Shown piece by piece: positions 33,277 to 41,969 of a DNA stretch of 64,000 nt; position 1 is the first letter of the stretch; each line of letters begins with the position of its first letter. The translations under genes and the position numbers were made by a program. Origin of the DNA: JALNZF01 sp964447405 (lineage in GTDB: Bacteria; Nitrospirota; UBA9217); contig CAYUSP010000004.1 of the NCBI GenBank assembly GCA_964447405.1, positions 186,001 through 250,000 on the forward strand, read 5' to 3'. The notes under the pieces are model-generated. The model was not told where the DNA came from, ran no database searches, and saw nothing but the letters and a program-made list of their open reading frames with translations.

Positions 33277-34314
33277 ATGTCATTCATTGCCATTGTCAAA
33301 GACGACCGCTACCTCGAACACAACCCCGGTGAGGGCCATCCCGAAAGCCCTCACCGGCTCATTGTCATCCACGACCTCATCAGCAAGGAATTCGCCGCCC
33401 TCCCCCTTATCGCACCGCGAGCAGCCACGGAGGAAGAGCTTGCGCTGGTGCATGACCGCACGTACATTCATCTTGCCGCAAAAACCGCTGACCGGTCCCA
33501 TGCACAGCTCGACGCGGACACGGGGACATCGGCCCGTTCGTACGAATCTGCATGCTTTGCAACAGGCGGCCTGCTTCAGGCTGTGGATTCCCTCCTGAAT
33601 CCTGGTCCCCGGCCCGCGGCCCCTGTTTTCGCCTTTGTCCGCCCTCCCGGCCACCACGCCGAAAGAGACCGCGCCATGGGATTCTGCCTGTTCAACAATA
33701 TCGCGATCGCAGCAGCCTATGCAAAGGCAAAATACGGTCTCAAACGCATCTTGATCGTGGATTGGGATCTGCACCACGGGAATGGCACCCAGCATTCATT
33801 CTATGACGATCCGTCAGTGCTGTTCTTTTCATCCCATCAATACCCCTACTACCCCGGCTCCGGCGGAGCTGACGAGGTGGGAAGCGGCGCGGGGGCTGGC
33901 TTTACCGTCAATGCGCCCTTTCCTCATGGTTTCGGCGATCAGGAATACTCCGACGTGTACAACCGCATCCTTCTGCCAATCGCCCTTGAATACAAACCTG
34001 AACTGGTCCTCGTGTCAGCTGGCTTCGATCCCTATATCAAGGACCCATTGGGAGGCATGAGAATGACAGGTGCAGGCTTTGGTGCTCTGGCATCCATTAT
34101 CCGGGAGCTCGCGGAAAAGACCTGCAAAGGGAGGGTTTTGCTGACTCTCGAAGGCGGCTATAATCCCGAAGGCCTGCGTGAAGGCGTACGCGCGGTTCTG
34201 AACACCTTTCTCCAACCGCACCATTACACACCCGCACCCGCAGCTGCTGCTGCCGAACGTGTTATTCAAAGCATCATTGCCCATCAGAAGAAATACTGGA
34301 AGAATCTGGGATAA
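33277..34314 (+). CDS. Histone-deacetylase-family (AcuC-like) deacetylase
   Basis: 345 residues from the first ATG. The arginase/HDAC fold is clear: HHAERDRAMGFCLFNNIAIA (general-base His pair), VDWDLHHGNGTQHSFYDD (zinc Asp and His) and SAGFDPYIKDPLGGM (second zinc Asp). Bacterial members deacetylate acyl-CoA synthetase (AcuC), polyamines or other small amides. An acyl-CoA ligase is encoded in the window, but far away. There is no clear ribosome binding site at this ATG; a TTG nine codons upstream would overlap the previous gene. Confidence 0.9.
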   Translation: MSFIAIVKDDRYLEHNPGEGHPESPHRLIVIHDLISKEFAALPLIAPRAATEEELALVHDRTYIHLAAKTADRSHAQLDADTGTSARSYESACFATGGLLQAVDSLLNPGPRPAAPVFAFVRPPGHHAERDRAMGFCLFNNIAIAAAYAKAKYGLKRILIVDWDLHHGNGTQHSFYDDPSVLFFSSHQYPYYPGSGGADEVGSGAGAGFTVNAPFPHGFGDQEYSDVYNRILLPIALEYKPELVLVSAGFDPYIKDPLGGMRMTGAGFGALASIIRELAEKTCKGRVLLTLEGGYNPEGLREGVRAVLNTFLQPHHYTPAPAAAAAERVIQSIIAHQKKYWKNLG

Positions 34315-34339
34315 CGACCAGGATCATTCTGAAAACGTC

Positions 34340-35010
34340 AGTTGGCCGCAGATGAACGCAGATTGCGCAGATAAAACAGTATCTGGGTCTTCTGACATTT
34401 ATGTGGGTCGCTAAACGGTGAATGTGTTGATTTATATTACTTCCAAAGCGTTTTGCTGCTTCACATTTCTTGCGTGCCCAAGAAATGTGACCGAAAGAAG
34501 GGCACCCGGCGAAATTTCTTTACGCCATGCTCGGTCGTCCTCGGTACATTTCGGAAACTCGCCCTTCGGGCTCAGACAGTCCGAAATGCTTAACCCTCGG
34601 ACTCGGTCGCATGGTAAATTTTCGCATGGGAACCCTGTAATAAGTTCCGATTCTAATCTTTACCCCAAACCCCGCACGTCCCCGGAGCGGACCTACGAAA
34701 TTTTGGGGCACCCGTCTTGGCCTAAGGAAGCGTCCCGCAGGGCGAACGCGCATGTCTGAGGCCGCAGGCCGAGTTTGCGCGGTCGAGCGAACGTGGCCTT
34801 AGACGGGTCCAAAATTTCGTTAAGGACGCGAAGTGGATGTGCAGAAAAACCATAGAGTTTAAGATCAACCGAGTTAAAACCCGGTATAGATCACCCACAA
34901 CAAATCCGGAAGACCCCATTATCTTTTAATTCGTGCCTAACTCACCTATTGGGTGATTCTTTTTTGAAGTTCAAAACACTTTTTGTTCCGGCTTTATCTG
35001 CGTTTATCCG
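34340..35010. repeat. Structured repeat-rich intergenic region
   Basis: No gene. Outer words GCAGATGAACGCAGATTGCGCAGA (34351 on) and TTATCTGCGTTTATCC (near 34992) are another degenerate repeat pair. Inside lies a separate element: a perfect 12-bp stem TCACATTTCTTG/CAAGAAATGTGA (34461-34490), and long imperfect arms 34695-34725 against 34796-34820 (ACGAAATTTTGG words). The rest is a mosaic of short palindromes. Confidence 0.6.
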
Positions 35011-35043
35011 GTTTAATCTACGTCCCAAATGCTCTTCTTAGGA

Positions 35044-35463
35044 TCATTCGTGCTTGTGATACTTTTCGATTCTCGTCACAAGCTTTTCCCGCTGCTCAGG
35101 CGTAAGTATTTCGTGGATTTTCGCAAACTTGGCGCCAATGAAGGTCATCATGTCTCCTGCCATGGCGCGGTTCTTCTCCACCATCGCGTCCAGTTTCGCC
35201 TTATCAAGAGCCGCGCTCCTCATCAGTTCGTTCGCTTCCTTAATAACATCTGTGCGCATCTTCACCATGTCAGGCCGCTTTGCGAGGAACTCATTCTTGA
35301 TCTTGTCGAATTCGGCTTTCTGTGCCTCGTTCAGGTTCAGCTCTTCTGCAAGGTGCTTCATGAAGCGTTCCGCACGCTGCTCCGGACTCCGGTGGCAACC
35401 GTTCAGAACAAGTATTGCTAGAACAGCCAGCAGTACCATCCCGGTAAGTTTAAATCTTCTCAT
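35044..35463 (-). CDS. Spy/CpxP-like periplasmic lipoprotein
   Basis: 139 residues; the ATG at 35463 has AAGGAGG five bases upstream. Lipobox ending VLNGC (about Cys22). The mature part is all-helical, with EELNLNEAQKAEFDKI and IHEILTPEQREKLV, the two LTxxQ-type motifs of the Spy/CpxP family. Members act as ATP-independent periplasmic chaperones or inhibitors of envelope-stress sensors. Here it stands alone, convergent with the HDAC-like gene. Confidence 0.82.
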   Translation of the reverse strand: MRRFKLTGMVLLAVLAILVLNGCHRSPEQRAERFMKHLAEELNLNEAQKAEFDKIKNEFLAKRPDMVKMRTDVIKEANELMRSAALDKAKLDAMVEKNRAMAGDMMTFIGAKFAKIHEILTPEQREKLVTRIEKYHKHE

Positions 35464-35591
35464 ATCTACCTCCTTCCGCAATAACACGCGGCAATAAAAT
35501 ACTGTATGAACTGATGATTCAATTGTAGCACTTTTTGATCGGGATGCCTGCGAAGCGGGTGCTCTGAGAAGCGGAGGATTCGATTGCGCGT

Positions 35592-37070
35592 TTATGCGCC
35601 AGTCGATGACAGATCGGGACGTGGATGCTGGATAAAATAGCCCTGGGCATAATCCACACCTGCGGACTCAACCAGGCCCAGCGATGACTTTGATTCGACG
35701 AACTCCGCGATGGTCTTGATGCCAAGGTCCCTGGCCAGATTGGCAATGTTGGATACGATCGCATTCTCCATGCCGCTATTTCCGGTCATTTCCTTGATGA
35801 AGATGCCGTCAATTTTGAGGAAGTCTACTTTAAACATGCGGATGTACTGAAAAGAGGAATATCCTGCGCCGAAATCATCGATAGCGAATTGAAAACCCTG
35901 ATCTTTCAGCTCATGGACCGCCTTTTCTATCGTATCCATGTTCTTTACGGTATCGCGTTCCGTGATCTCAAAAACGAGCTGCGAAGGATCAATGCCGTAA
36001 TCAAGCATCATTTTCCGGACGCCGGGCATGAATTCTTTCAACACCAGCACCTTGGGTGAAAGATTTAAAAAAAGCTTTCCGTGATAAGCGCTCCGTTTGA
36101 CAACATCGAAGGCCTGTTCTATCAGCATCTGGTCGATCTTGCCGATCGCGCCCATGCCCTCAGCGGCCTCAATGAACTCGGCTGCCGGTATGACCCGCTC
36201 CGGCGTGACGATCCTGGTCAGAACTTCATACGCCAGTATCTTTTGGTCCTTCACATCAACGATGGGCTGGAAATACGGGACAATGCGCTTTTTCCTGATG
36301 GAATCCATGATGAACAGGCTCTTCGCGCCCGCGCTCTTGAGCAGGTTTACGTCAGCTTCGTCACCGGGCAAAGAAACCCGGTCCTTGCCTGATACTTTGG
36401 CCTGATGCAGCATGCTGTCGGCAAGCAGGAACAGATTTTCCGCGTCCTTTGCATGGTCGGGGAAAACAGCCATGCCGATCGAGGCTGTTATCCGCGCTGC
36501 AGTCCCGTCGGGAAGCAGGAACGACTGCTCCCGCAGGCTGTCGAGCAGTCGCTTGGCGACTATGTATGCCTGGGCCTCGTCACAGATCGGCAGTATGGCG
36601 GTAAAATTATCCCCTCCGTGCCTCGCCGCAATATCTCCTTTGCGTATCGCTGTTTTAAAAAGCGATGAGAACTCGATGAGGTATGCATCACCAGCCTCGT
36701 GTCCATGGGTATCGTTGATGACCTTGAAATTATCAAGGTCAACGTGCAGAATGGTGAAGCGGTAGTCCTGCCGGCGCGACCGCTCGATCTCATATCCCAG
36801 GAACTCCCAGAACGTGCTCTGATTATAAAGACCGGTCAAGGGATCGCGGGTGGCAAACTGTTCCGACTGCTTCGTGTACGCGCTCAGGGCCCGCGTCACG
36901 ACCACCGAGATGACAATGGGAAGCGGAGACATGGACACCAGCAGGATTATCATGATGGTCTTTCCCAGTGAGGAGCCGGGAACGAACACAGCCATGCTTC
37001 CCGCAGCCAGCAGAATGGCGACGGTCAACAGTGCAAAGCTGACAATTATGATTTTCTGAAGGTTTTTCAT
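35592..37070 (-). CDS. Membrane GGDEF-EAL protein with degenerate GGDEF site
   Basis: 492 residues: two membrane helices (about 6-30 and 38-60), GGDEF domain (about 72-235) and EAL domain (about 250-485). The cyclase signature reads GGDNF (152-156), with the catalytic Glu replaced by Asn, while the inhibitory I-site RKGD (143-146) is kept. The EAL signature reads EVL (282-284), but NLS, EITERD, DDFGAG and LKID are present, so phosphodiesterase activity is likely. Overall it is probably a c-di-GMP hydrolase with a regulatory GGDEF. AGAGG precedes the start. A GEMM-like riboswitch elsewhere in the window makes c-di-GMP signalling relevant. Confidence 0.88.
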   Translation of the reverse strand: MKNLQKIIIVSFALLTVAILLAAGSMAVFVPGSSLGKTIMIILLVSMSPLPIVISVVVTRALSAYTKQSEQFATRDPLTGLYNQSTFWEFLGYEIERSRRQDYRFTILHVDLDNFKVINDTHGHEAGDAYLIEFSSLFKTAIRKGDIAARHGGDNFTAILPICDEAQAYIVAKRLLDSLREQSFLLPDGTAARITASIGMAVFPDHAKDAENLFLLADSMLHQAKVSGKDRVSLPGDEADVNLLKSAGAKSLFIMDSIRKKRIVPYFQPIVDVKDQKILAYEVLTRIVTPERVIPAAEFIEAAEGMGAIGKIDQMLIEQAFDVVKRSAYHGKLFLNLSPKVLVLKEFMPGVRKMMLDYGIDPSQLVFEITERDTVKNMDTIEKAVHELKDQGFQFAIDDFGAGYSSFQYIRMFKVDFLKIDGIFIKEMTGNSGMENAIVSNIANLARDLGIKTIAEFVESKSSLGLVESAGVDYAQGYFIQHPRPDLSSTGA

Positions 37071-37332
37071 TTACCTCTGGGTGATCAACAATCTACAGCC
37101 TTTATCGTCTTCGAAAATACTGTTTTAGTATATAACATCACTGGTGAATGGGCAAGTAAACCGGCGAAAAAAATACAGGTTGTTCTGCACCTTAATGTCG
37201 CCAGGCTGGAATGATTAGTCGGAGACTCGACAAATCCCTGTTGATGTAATAATGAGTAGGGGGTAATATTAAATAGAGGAACTTATCTGGCATGGCATTC
37301 ATGGAACATGACAGGTTGAGGGAGGTTTTACA

Positions 37333-37881
37333 ATGATTACCATGCGTACCATAGCGGCTCTGGGGAGCGTACTGCTAGTTACTATCATGCTGCAGGCGTG
37401 CACGGCGGGCACTCAACTCCGAACAAGCCCGGCATTCGCCGCGGATGTACAGGGAAGGTATGATCTCTACCTATATGGATGCCATTATCCCGCGGACATA
37501 GAGAATGTGGCGATACTGGTCAAGGAGAACAATGGGAAGCCGTTTGAAATCTACTCTTTAAGCACATCCTATCGAATAGTGAGTGGGCTTTCGGCAGGTG
37601 AGGCGATGGAGCAGGCGGAAAAATTTGTTCGGTGCAGTTTCCGTGATGTCTGGCATACGAAACTGGACAGGATTGAGGATGGAGCCGGCGATACATTGGG
37701 ATTTGAGCTTCGGCCGCTCTATATGCCGATCGAGTTCGCGTTTCCCGATGTCCTTATGACATCCTATACATTAAAAAACGGGAGTGTTCGGGCGTATATC
37801 AGGCTTGATCCAATGGTGGAGCGGGCGCTTACTTCGGATGGTGATGGGGGGCATTCCGGGCACGGTTCCGGCATGCAGTAA
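37333..37881 (+). CDS. Lipoprotein, unknown
   Basis: 182 residues with GAGGGAGG upstream of the ATG. Lipobox ending MLQAC (about Cys23). The mature domain appears alpha/beta (YDLYLYGCHYPADIENVAIL, then ELRPLYMPIEF) with a second Cys pair position near CSFRDVW. The C-terminus is Gly/His-rich (DGDGGHSGHGSGM). No family recognised; probably attached to the outer membrane. Confidence 0.7.
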   Translation: MITMRTIAALGSVLLVTIMLQACTAGTQLRTSPAFAADVQGRYDLYLYGCHYPADIENVAILVKENNGKPFEIYSLSTSYRIVSGLSAGEAMEQAEKFVRCSFRDVWHTKLDRIEDGAGDTLGFELRPLYMPIEFAFPDVLMTSYTLKNGSVRAYIRLDPMVERALTSDGDGGHSGHGSGMQ

Positions 37882-37945
37882 GAACTCACGGGGAACAAAG
37901 CGTGTTAAGCGTAGTGCGCCACGCGGCAGAATACCTGCCGGGGAC

Positions 37946-38665
37946 TCACTTCAAGTGCGCGGCAAAATACGGCTTGATCTGTTGAAGCATGTCCTCGGCC
38001 AGACGGGGAACCATGATGGCGAAGATATCCAGATTCACGAGCGCGTTCGCATTCGCGTCGCTTTTGGCCGCATCATGAATGCGCCGGGCAAAATCCCTGT
38101 TCACTGCGGCGACCTCTTCATATATCCGCGTAAGGCCATCCATCTTCCATTCAGCGTTTTTCCCCTCATGGTGTCTCAGAAATTGCCCGACCAGGTACAT
38201 GGAGACCATCCTGAACACCGTTTCCTCCAGACTGGCGAACGGTAAATGATACCGCACCATCGGCTTCAGCGGCTCCATTATGGGGCAGCCGCTGGTTGCC
38301 ATAATTATCCCGAGAAGCGGACTTAATCCCTGCGGCACGGTTGTAGATTTGAAATACGTGCGTTCAGCTACAATGACGGATACATCGGCATGGTCGAGAG
38401 ATGAGCGTTCTTTGAACGCATCGGTAATCCCGGATAGGTTGATCGCGACCGGACAGCGTGCATTATTGTAGTCGCTGAGCGGACAGATGGCGCACTTGCA
38501 GAATGTAAGCTGCGTCCATTCCGGCAGGGTGTTGGGCGGTTCGCCAAGGTATGCCAGACTTTTCCTGTCAAGAAGGATTTCGAATTGCCTGAGCGAATTG
38601 TCTGCGAAGCGGAATTCATAGAGAATCCTGAAAACTTCGGTTTTTCTGGCAGTTCCGGATGACAT
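37946..38665 (-). CDS. Conserved Cys-containing cytoplasmic protein
   Basis: 239 residues. The N-terminal half has a beta-rich part (YEFRFADNSLRQFEILLD) followed by a cysteine set CKCAICPLSDYNNARCPVA (about 56-74) that could bind zinc or an Fe-S cluster. A further Cys lies in TSGCPIM. The C-terminal half is helical. I recall the same C..CPL..CPVA layout in uncharacterised proteins of Deltaproteobacteria, but cannot name the family. No signal peptide. Confidence 0.7.
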   Translation of the reverse strand: MSSGTARKTEVFRILYEFRFADNSLRQFEILLDRKSLAYLGEPPNTLPEWTQLTFCKCAICPLSDYNNARCPVAINLSGITDAFKERSSLDHADVSVIVAERTYFKSTTVPQGLSPLLGIIMATSGCPIMEPLKPMVRYHLPFASLEETVFRMVSMYLVGQFLRHHEGKNAEWKMDGLTRIYEEVAAVNRDFARRIHDAAKSDANANALVNLDIFAIMVPRLAEDMLQQIKPYFAAHLK

Positions 38666-38762
38666 GGCGCATGATATCGTGGAAGCCCAGCCTTGTCAAG
38701 GACAGGACGAGCGCGCAGGACCTCCCAGGCCTCCCGGCCTTGTTTCTTAGTTGCATACCTGC

Positions 38763-38790
38763 TTGACAATTAGAAATACCGTGCTACACT
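38763..38790 (+). promoter_or_regulatory. Promoter of repeat-protein gene
   Basis: TTGACA (38763-38768), 16-bp spacer, TACACT (38785-38790), 41 nt before the ATG. Confidence 0.6.
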
Positions 38791-38831
38791 TAAATCAAGA
38801 AGTACATGTTTCGTTAAACGAGGTGAATACC

Positions 38832-39245
38832 ATGAAAAAATTTACGAGCCTTTTAACGGCGGTTTTAGTTGTAGCAGCGATTGGGCTGGCATATGCAAAG
38901 GATGTGCGGGCAACTGATATGAGCAAGGTATATGATGAACTGCTTGGCGCCCGGCAGGAAATACCCTTTGAATCTTATTCCGTGCATATGAACGTTTTGG
39001 GTGCATCGGTAATTGGAACTGCAGCCGGAGGAATACGGTCAGGCGTACTCGATGGAAGCAAGCTCTTTGATGAACTTCTCGGCGCAAGGCAGGATATACC
39101 ATTTGAAACCTACACTGGGCATGCTGCAGCCTGGGAGCCGGATACCATGGGAACAGCAGCAGGTGGCATTCGCTCCGATGTCGCGGATGGCAGCAAGATC
39201 TTTAACGAACTGCTCGGCGCAAGACAACCGGTTCCGTTCGAGTAG
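38832..39245 (+). CDS. Secreted ELLGARQ-repeat protein
   Basis: 137 residues from an ATG with GAGGTG upstream; signal peptide ends near GLAYA (about 22). The mature chain is two full and one partial tandem repeat of 45 residues. Each opens with SK-x-[YF]-[DN]-ELLGARQ-x-[IV]-PFE, and the full units end GTAAGGIRS-x-V-x-DG. Own promoter, and a strong terminator 100 bp downstream: a monocistronic, apparently well-expressed gene. No Cys, no membrane segment. The strict conservation of ELLGARQ with variation between suggests a selected binding or assembly unit. Family unknown to me. Confidence 0.75.
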   Translation: MKKFTSLLTAVLVVAAIGLAYAKDVRATDMSKVYDELLGARQEIPFESYSVHMNVLGASVIGTAAGGIRSGVLDGSKLFDELLGARQDIPFETYTGHAAAWEPDTMGTAAGGIRSDVADGSKIFNELLGARQPVPFE

Positions 39246-39344
39246 AATTGCAAAAAGACTTGATGTTAATAATGTTATAACGCATGAACTTGGGGCGGTG
39301 TTACAGAAAATATAGACAGGCCTCATGAAATGCTTAGCATGTTG

Positions 39345-39377
39345 AAAAAAGCAGGCCGGATAATGGCCTGCTTTTTT
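39345..39377. terminator. Strong bidirectional terminator
   Basis: AAAAAA, GCAGGCC, 7-nt loop, GGCCTGC, TTTTTT: a textbook intrinsic terminator symmetric on both strands, ending the repeat-protein transcript. Confidence 0.85.
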
Positions 39378-39525
39378 CGTTGTCCCGGTTATCCGACATC
39401 TATACTGATTTTCCACGCTTGGGAGGAGAACCTGCGTACGGACGTTGTTGTTATTTGATAAATAAATTGACACGGTGGCCACTATTTCATACACTAAGCG
39501 CCTGTCTCGCAAAGCCAGACTTGAT

Positions 39526-39640
39526 ATAAATCCTTCCTATGCGATGAAGGCTACTATCTCCTTGCTTTTGTCCGCTACATCCATCTCAATGTCCAGACTA
39601 TCGAGGAGCTGGACCACTACAACATCCCCAAAATCAAAGG
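39526..39640 (+). pseudogene. Remnant of a REP-associated/IS200-like (Y1) transposase
   Basis: In the frame through 39529 the translation contains GYYLLAFVRYIHLN followed by EELDHY. This matches the RYIHLNP-like core and following helix of Y1/REP-associated tyrosine transposases. Only about 38 codons remain; the catalytic N-terminal part is missing and a stop lies just upstream. It shows that a transposon once inserted here. Confidence 0.5.
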
Positions 39641-39652
39641 AGACATGAACCA

Positions 39653-40246
39653 ATGGAAGATACCGCTTCACAACCTGAAGAAACAGTGCTCATCTCATGG
39701 GAAACTACGGTCCGCGTATTGTCCAACCCTTCAGCATGGCGCGGAGTGGCCTTAAGCCTTGGAGGAAGTTTTCTGGTAACGGGGGTGCTCTTTATCTTCA
39801 TGAGCCAGAGTTTAAACGGGTTGTATCTTGCCTCAGGCCTTTTAGCCGGTTTGCTGATTATCTTTGTCCTCGCAGGAAAAGCCATTGATACGTTCGGCGG
39901 GTTTCGGGTCAATTTTATTCTCTCCAGCCTGGGCATTCAGAGCGTGTTCGGTAAAGAGGCAAGGATCTCTGCCACAGCCGCCATCATTGTCGGAATCCTC
40001 GCAGGAAATCTGACTGACCTTGCGGCAGGTTCGATTGCTAAATCAGAGAGGGATGTGTTTATCCACTACAATGATGTCACCAGAGTCATTGTAAGGCCCC
40101 TGCGTCATTACATTCTGATAAAGAGACACGGGTCGCATAAGCCCATTGGCCTCTACTGCAATAAGGACAACTTCACCGTTGTTCTCCGTCATCTGCGGGA
40201 GCGATGTTCCTCGGCCCGTTTTCTGGGCGCAAACCCGTCTTCATAA
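39653..40246 (+). CDS. Two-helix membrane protein, unknown
   Basis: 197 residues; AAAGGAG lies upstream (spacing about 10). Two membrane segments (about 34-50 and 54-74) and a possible third (about 106-125), then a soluble C-terminal domain about 70 residues long. That domain is basic and PH-like in pattern (FIHYNDVTRVIVRPLRHYILIK). Family not recognised. It directly follows the transposase remnant. Confidence 0.65.
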   Translation: MEDTASQPEETVLISWETTVRVLSNPSAWRGVALSLGGSFLVTGVLFIFMSQSLNGLYLASGLLAGLLIIFVLAGKAIDTFGGFRVNFILSSLGIQSVFGKEARISATAAIIVGILAGNLTDLAAGSIAKSERDVFIHYNDVTRVIVRPLRHYILIKRHGSHKPIGLYCNKDNFTVVLRHLRERCSSARFLGANPSS

Positions 40247-40314
40247 ACACGTACGATCATTATGGGTCACTTCTCGAACCCTGATATTCTCCCCTCAGTC
40301 CTGTATCGGTTGGT

Positions 40315-41193
40315 TCAGGAATATACAACGATCAGTATGAAACCCGCGAACATGAGCAGCGACCCGAGCAGGCGCTCCCGCAGGTTCCTTTCTTTGAAGA
40401 GAATAAATCCATACATCATGCCGAAAAGGAGGCTCGTGCGCTTGATCGCGACCATGTAGGCGACATTCGTCATGCTGACCGCATAGAAATGCCCCACCGT
40501 TGCCACTGCATCCAACAATGCGGGAATGACCGCGACGCGGAAGTTCCCCCTGAGCAGGGCAATCAGCTGCCCCCCTCCTGACTTCCTCGCGATGATCGGA
40601 AGCATGATGATCGCAAGCACCAAAAAGTAGGCGGCTCCGAAAAAGGGGGCGGATGAGTGACTTACGCCGATTTTGCCCAGCGCGGACGTAATACTGTAGA
40701 TAAACGCTACGATCAGCATGTACCGCGAGCCGCGCTCACGCAGAACCGCGCGGAGCGGCTCATAAAATCCAAGACGAAAAGCGGATAAGTTGAGCGTATA
40801 CCCTCCTATGGCGATGAGCGCAATGCCGATTCCGCCGACAGCGGTGACCGCCTGGCCTACCAGTACGGCCGACACGAGGATCAGGAAGACAGGAGTGACC
40901 GAGAGAAACGGGAGCGACAGCGTGAGGGGGGAAAGACGCAAAGCCTTATAGTAAAGCAGGATCGCGAGAATGTCCAACGGCAAGGCAGCGCAGAAAGCCG
41001 CAAGGAACGTGCTGTCGATCTCAGGCAGCGGTCCGGAAAGCGCCAGCGCTGCGAGCAGCAGAGGGAGCGCGAATATCACCCGAAACCAGGCGATCACATA
41101 TTCGTTCTCGTGTGTTATGACCCGCTTGGTAAGGGCGTCGCTGGTAGCAACGCAGACTGCGCTAAGCAATGCAAGAAGGACCCAGAGTTCCAT
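40315..41193 (-). CDS. EamA/DMT-family transporter
   Basis: 292 residues from the ATG at 41193, which gives the standard first helix of the family; a TTG 17 codons upstream is less likely. Ten membrane helices in two EamA repeats. Second-repeat signatures include AYMVAIKRTSLLFGMMYGFILFKE (in the usual GNRTSP-like zone) near the C-terminus. The family exports or imports metabolites such as amino acids or sugars; the substrate cannot be inferred. It is followed on the minus strand by the 39653 gene's end, convergent. Confidence 0.85.
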   Translation of the reverse strand: MELWVLLALLSAVCVATSDALTKRVITHENEYVIAWFRVIFALPLLLAALALSGPLPEIDSTFLAAFCAALPLDILAILLYYKALRLSPLTLSLPFLSVTPVFLILVSAVLVGQAVTAVGGIGIALIAIGGYTLNLSAFRLGFYEPLRAVLRERGSRYMLIVAFIYSITSALGKIGVSHSSAPFFGAAYFLVLAIIMLPIIARKSGGGQLIALLRGNFRVAVIPALLDAVATVGHFYAVSMTNVAYMVAIKRTSLLFGMMYGFILFKERNLRERLLGSLLMFAGFILIVVYS

Positions 41194-41298
41194 GGCAATG
41201 AAGGGGAGGTTACTCGAAACGAATGGGAAAAGCAAGACGTTCAAATCCGGGCAAATCGCATTACCCCGACACTCTACTCCAGACTGGGAACTGCTTTA

Positions 41299-41634
41299 TT
41301 ACTTCACCTCTTCTATCTTCACCACATTCTCGTACTTGGAGAACAGCGAGAATCTCCATCCATACTTCTTGATCCGAACCAGTTTTCCACGAAACTTGAC
41401 AGCGTCATTCTGGACCGTGCCGGAATCGAATTTGAACCTGAACCAGGCGTCCTCATTCACGAGAGGCCGGTACTCAGTGGCTATCATGAACCTCCCGTCA
41501 ACCTTCGTCATCTGGGCGTCCGTGATCCTGGTTTCGATCGTATCAGCAACGAAATAGCTGTAGAGAAGAAGCAGGATGACTGCCAGGGTCCCGAACAGGA
41601 TCGCCTTGAACTTGAAGCTATTAAAGAATTCCAT
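41299..41634 (-). CDS. DUF1523-like membrane protein
   Basis: 111 residues with one N-terminal membrane helix (about 9-30). The soluble part has R-x-T near the start, NEDAWFRFKFDSG (about 60-72) and VRIKKYGWRFSLFSKYENVV (about 86-105). These match the DUF1523 pattern of an N-E-D-x-W-FKFDS block and a YGWR-(I/F)-x-(M/L)-FS block, as I recall it. Function of the family unknown. GAGGAG precedes the start. Confidence 0.75.
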   Translation of the reverse strand: MEFFNSFKFKAILFGTLAVILLLLYSYFVADTIETRITDAQMTKVDGRFMIATEYRPLVNEDAWFRFKFDSGTVQNDAVKFRGKLVRIKKYGWRFSLFSKYENVVKIEEVK

Positions 41635-41750
41635 GAACTTGCACTCCTCGATAGTGAAGTTGCGCGTGGAAGACCTCGCAACTATAGTACATTACAAACC
41701 AACATCTTGGATATTGAATCAAGTTTTGAATCAAAAACAAAACCCACTTT

Positions 41751-41832
41751 TCACACGAAGCCACGGAGATCACGAAGAAAAGCTTGAAGCTTGAATCCTG
41801 AATTACTTCGTGGCTTCGTGACTTCGTGTGAG
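41751..41832. repeat. Inverted repeat, TCACACGAAGTCACGAAG family
   Basis: TCACACGAAG followed by CCACGGAGATCACGAAG (41751-41777) pairs with CTTCGTGGCTTCGTGACTTCGTGTGA words (41807-41832), imperfectly. The surrounding 41635-41923 region has no gene. Confidence 0.65.
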
Positions 41833-41923
41833 ACCTATTTTGATTTTTAGCTCATGATTAATCGATCTGAGGCGGAGCCTCGTTAAACAATATAGCAGAA
41901 CCTTCAAGTTGTAAAGATAAAAT

Positions 41924-41954
41924 AGAAAAACCCGTCACCAACAAAGGTAACGGG
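41924..41954 (-). terminator. Terminator of 41970-42878 gene
   Basis: Minus strand: CCCGTTACC, TTTGTT loop, GGTGACGGG (one mismatch), then TTTTTCTATTTT. Confidence 0.8.
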
Positions 41955-41969
41955 CTCGAAAGCGGACTC

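Noticed and set aside
37784..38245. 153-codon plus-strand frame
   Set aside because: Overlaps the end of the lipoprotein gene and runs antisense to the better-supported Cys protein gene.
41751..41832. Repeat arms as a CRISPR array
   Set aside because: Arms are inverted, not direct, with only one pair and no regularly spaced unique spacers.
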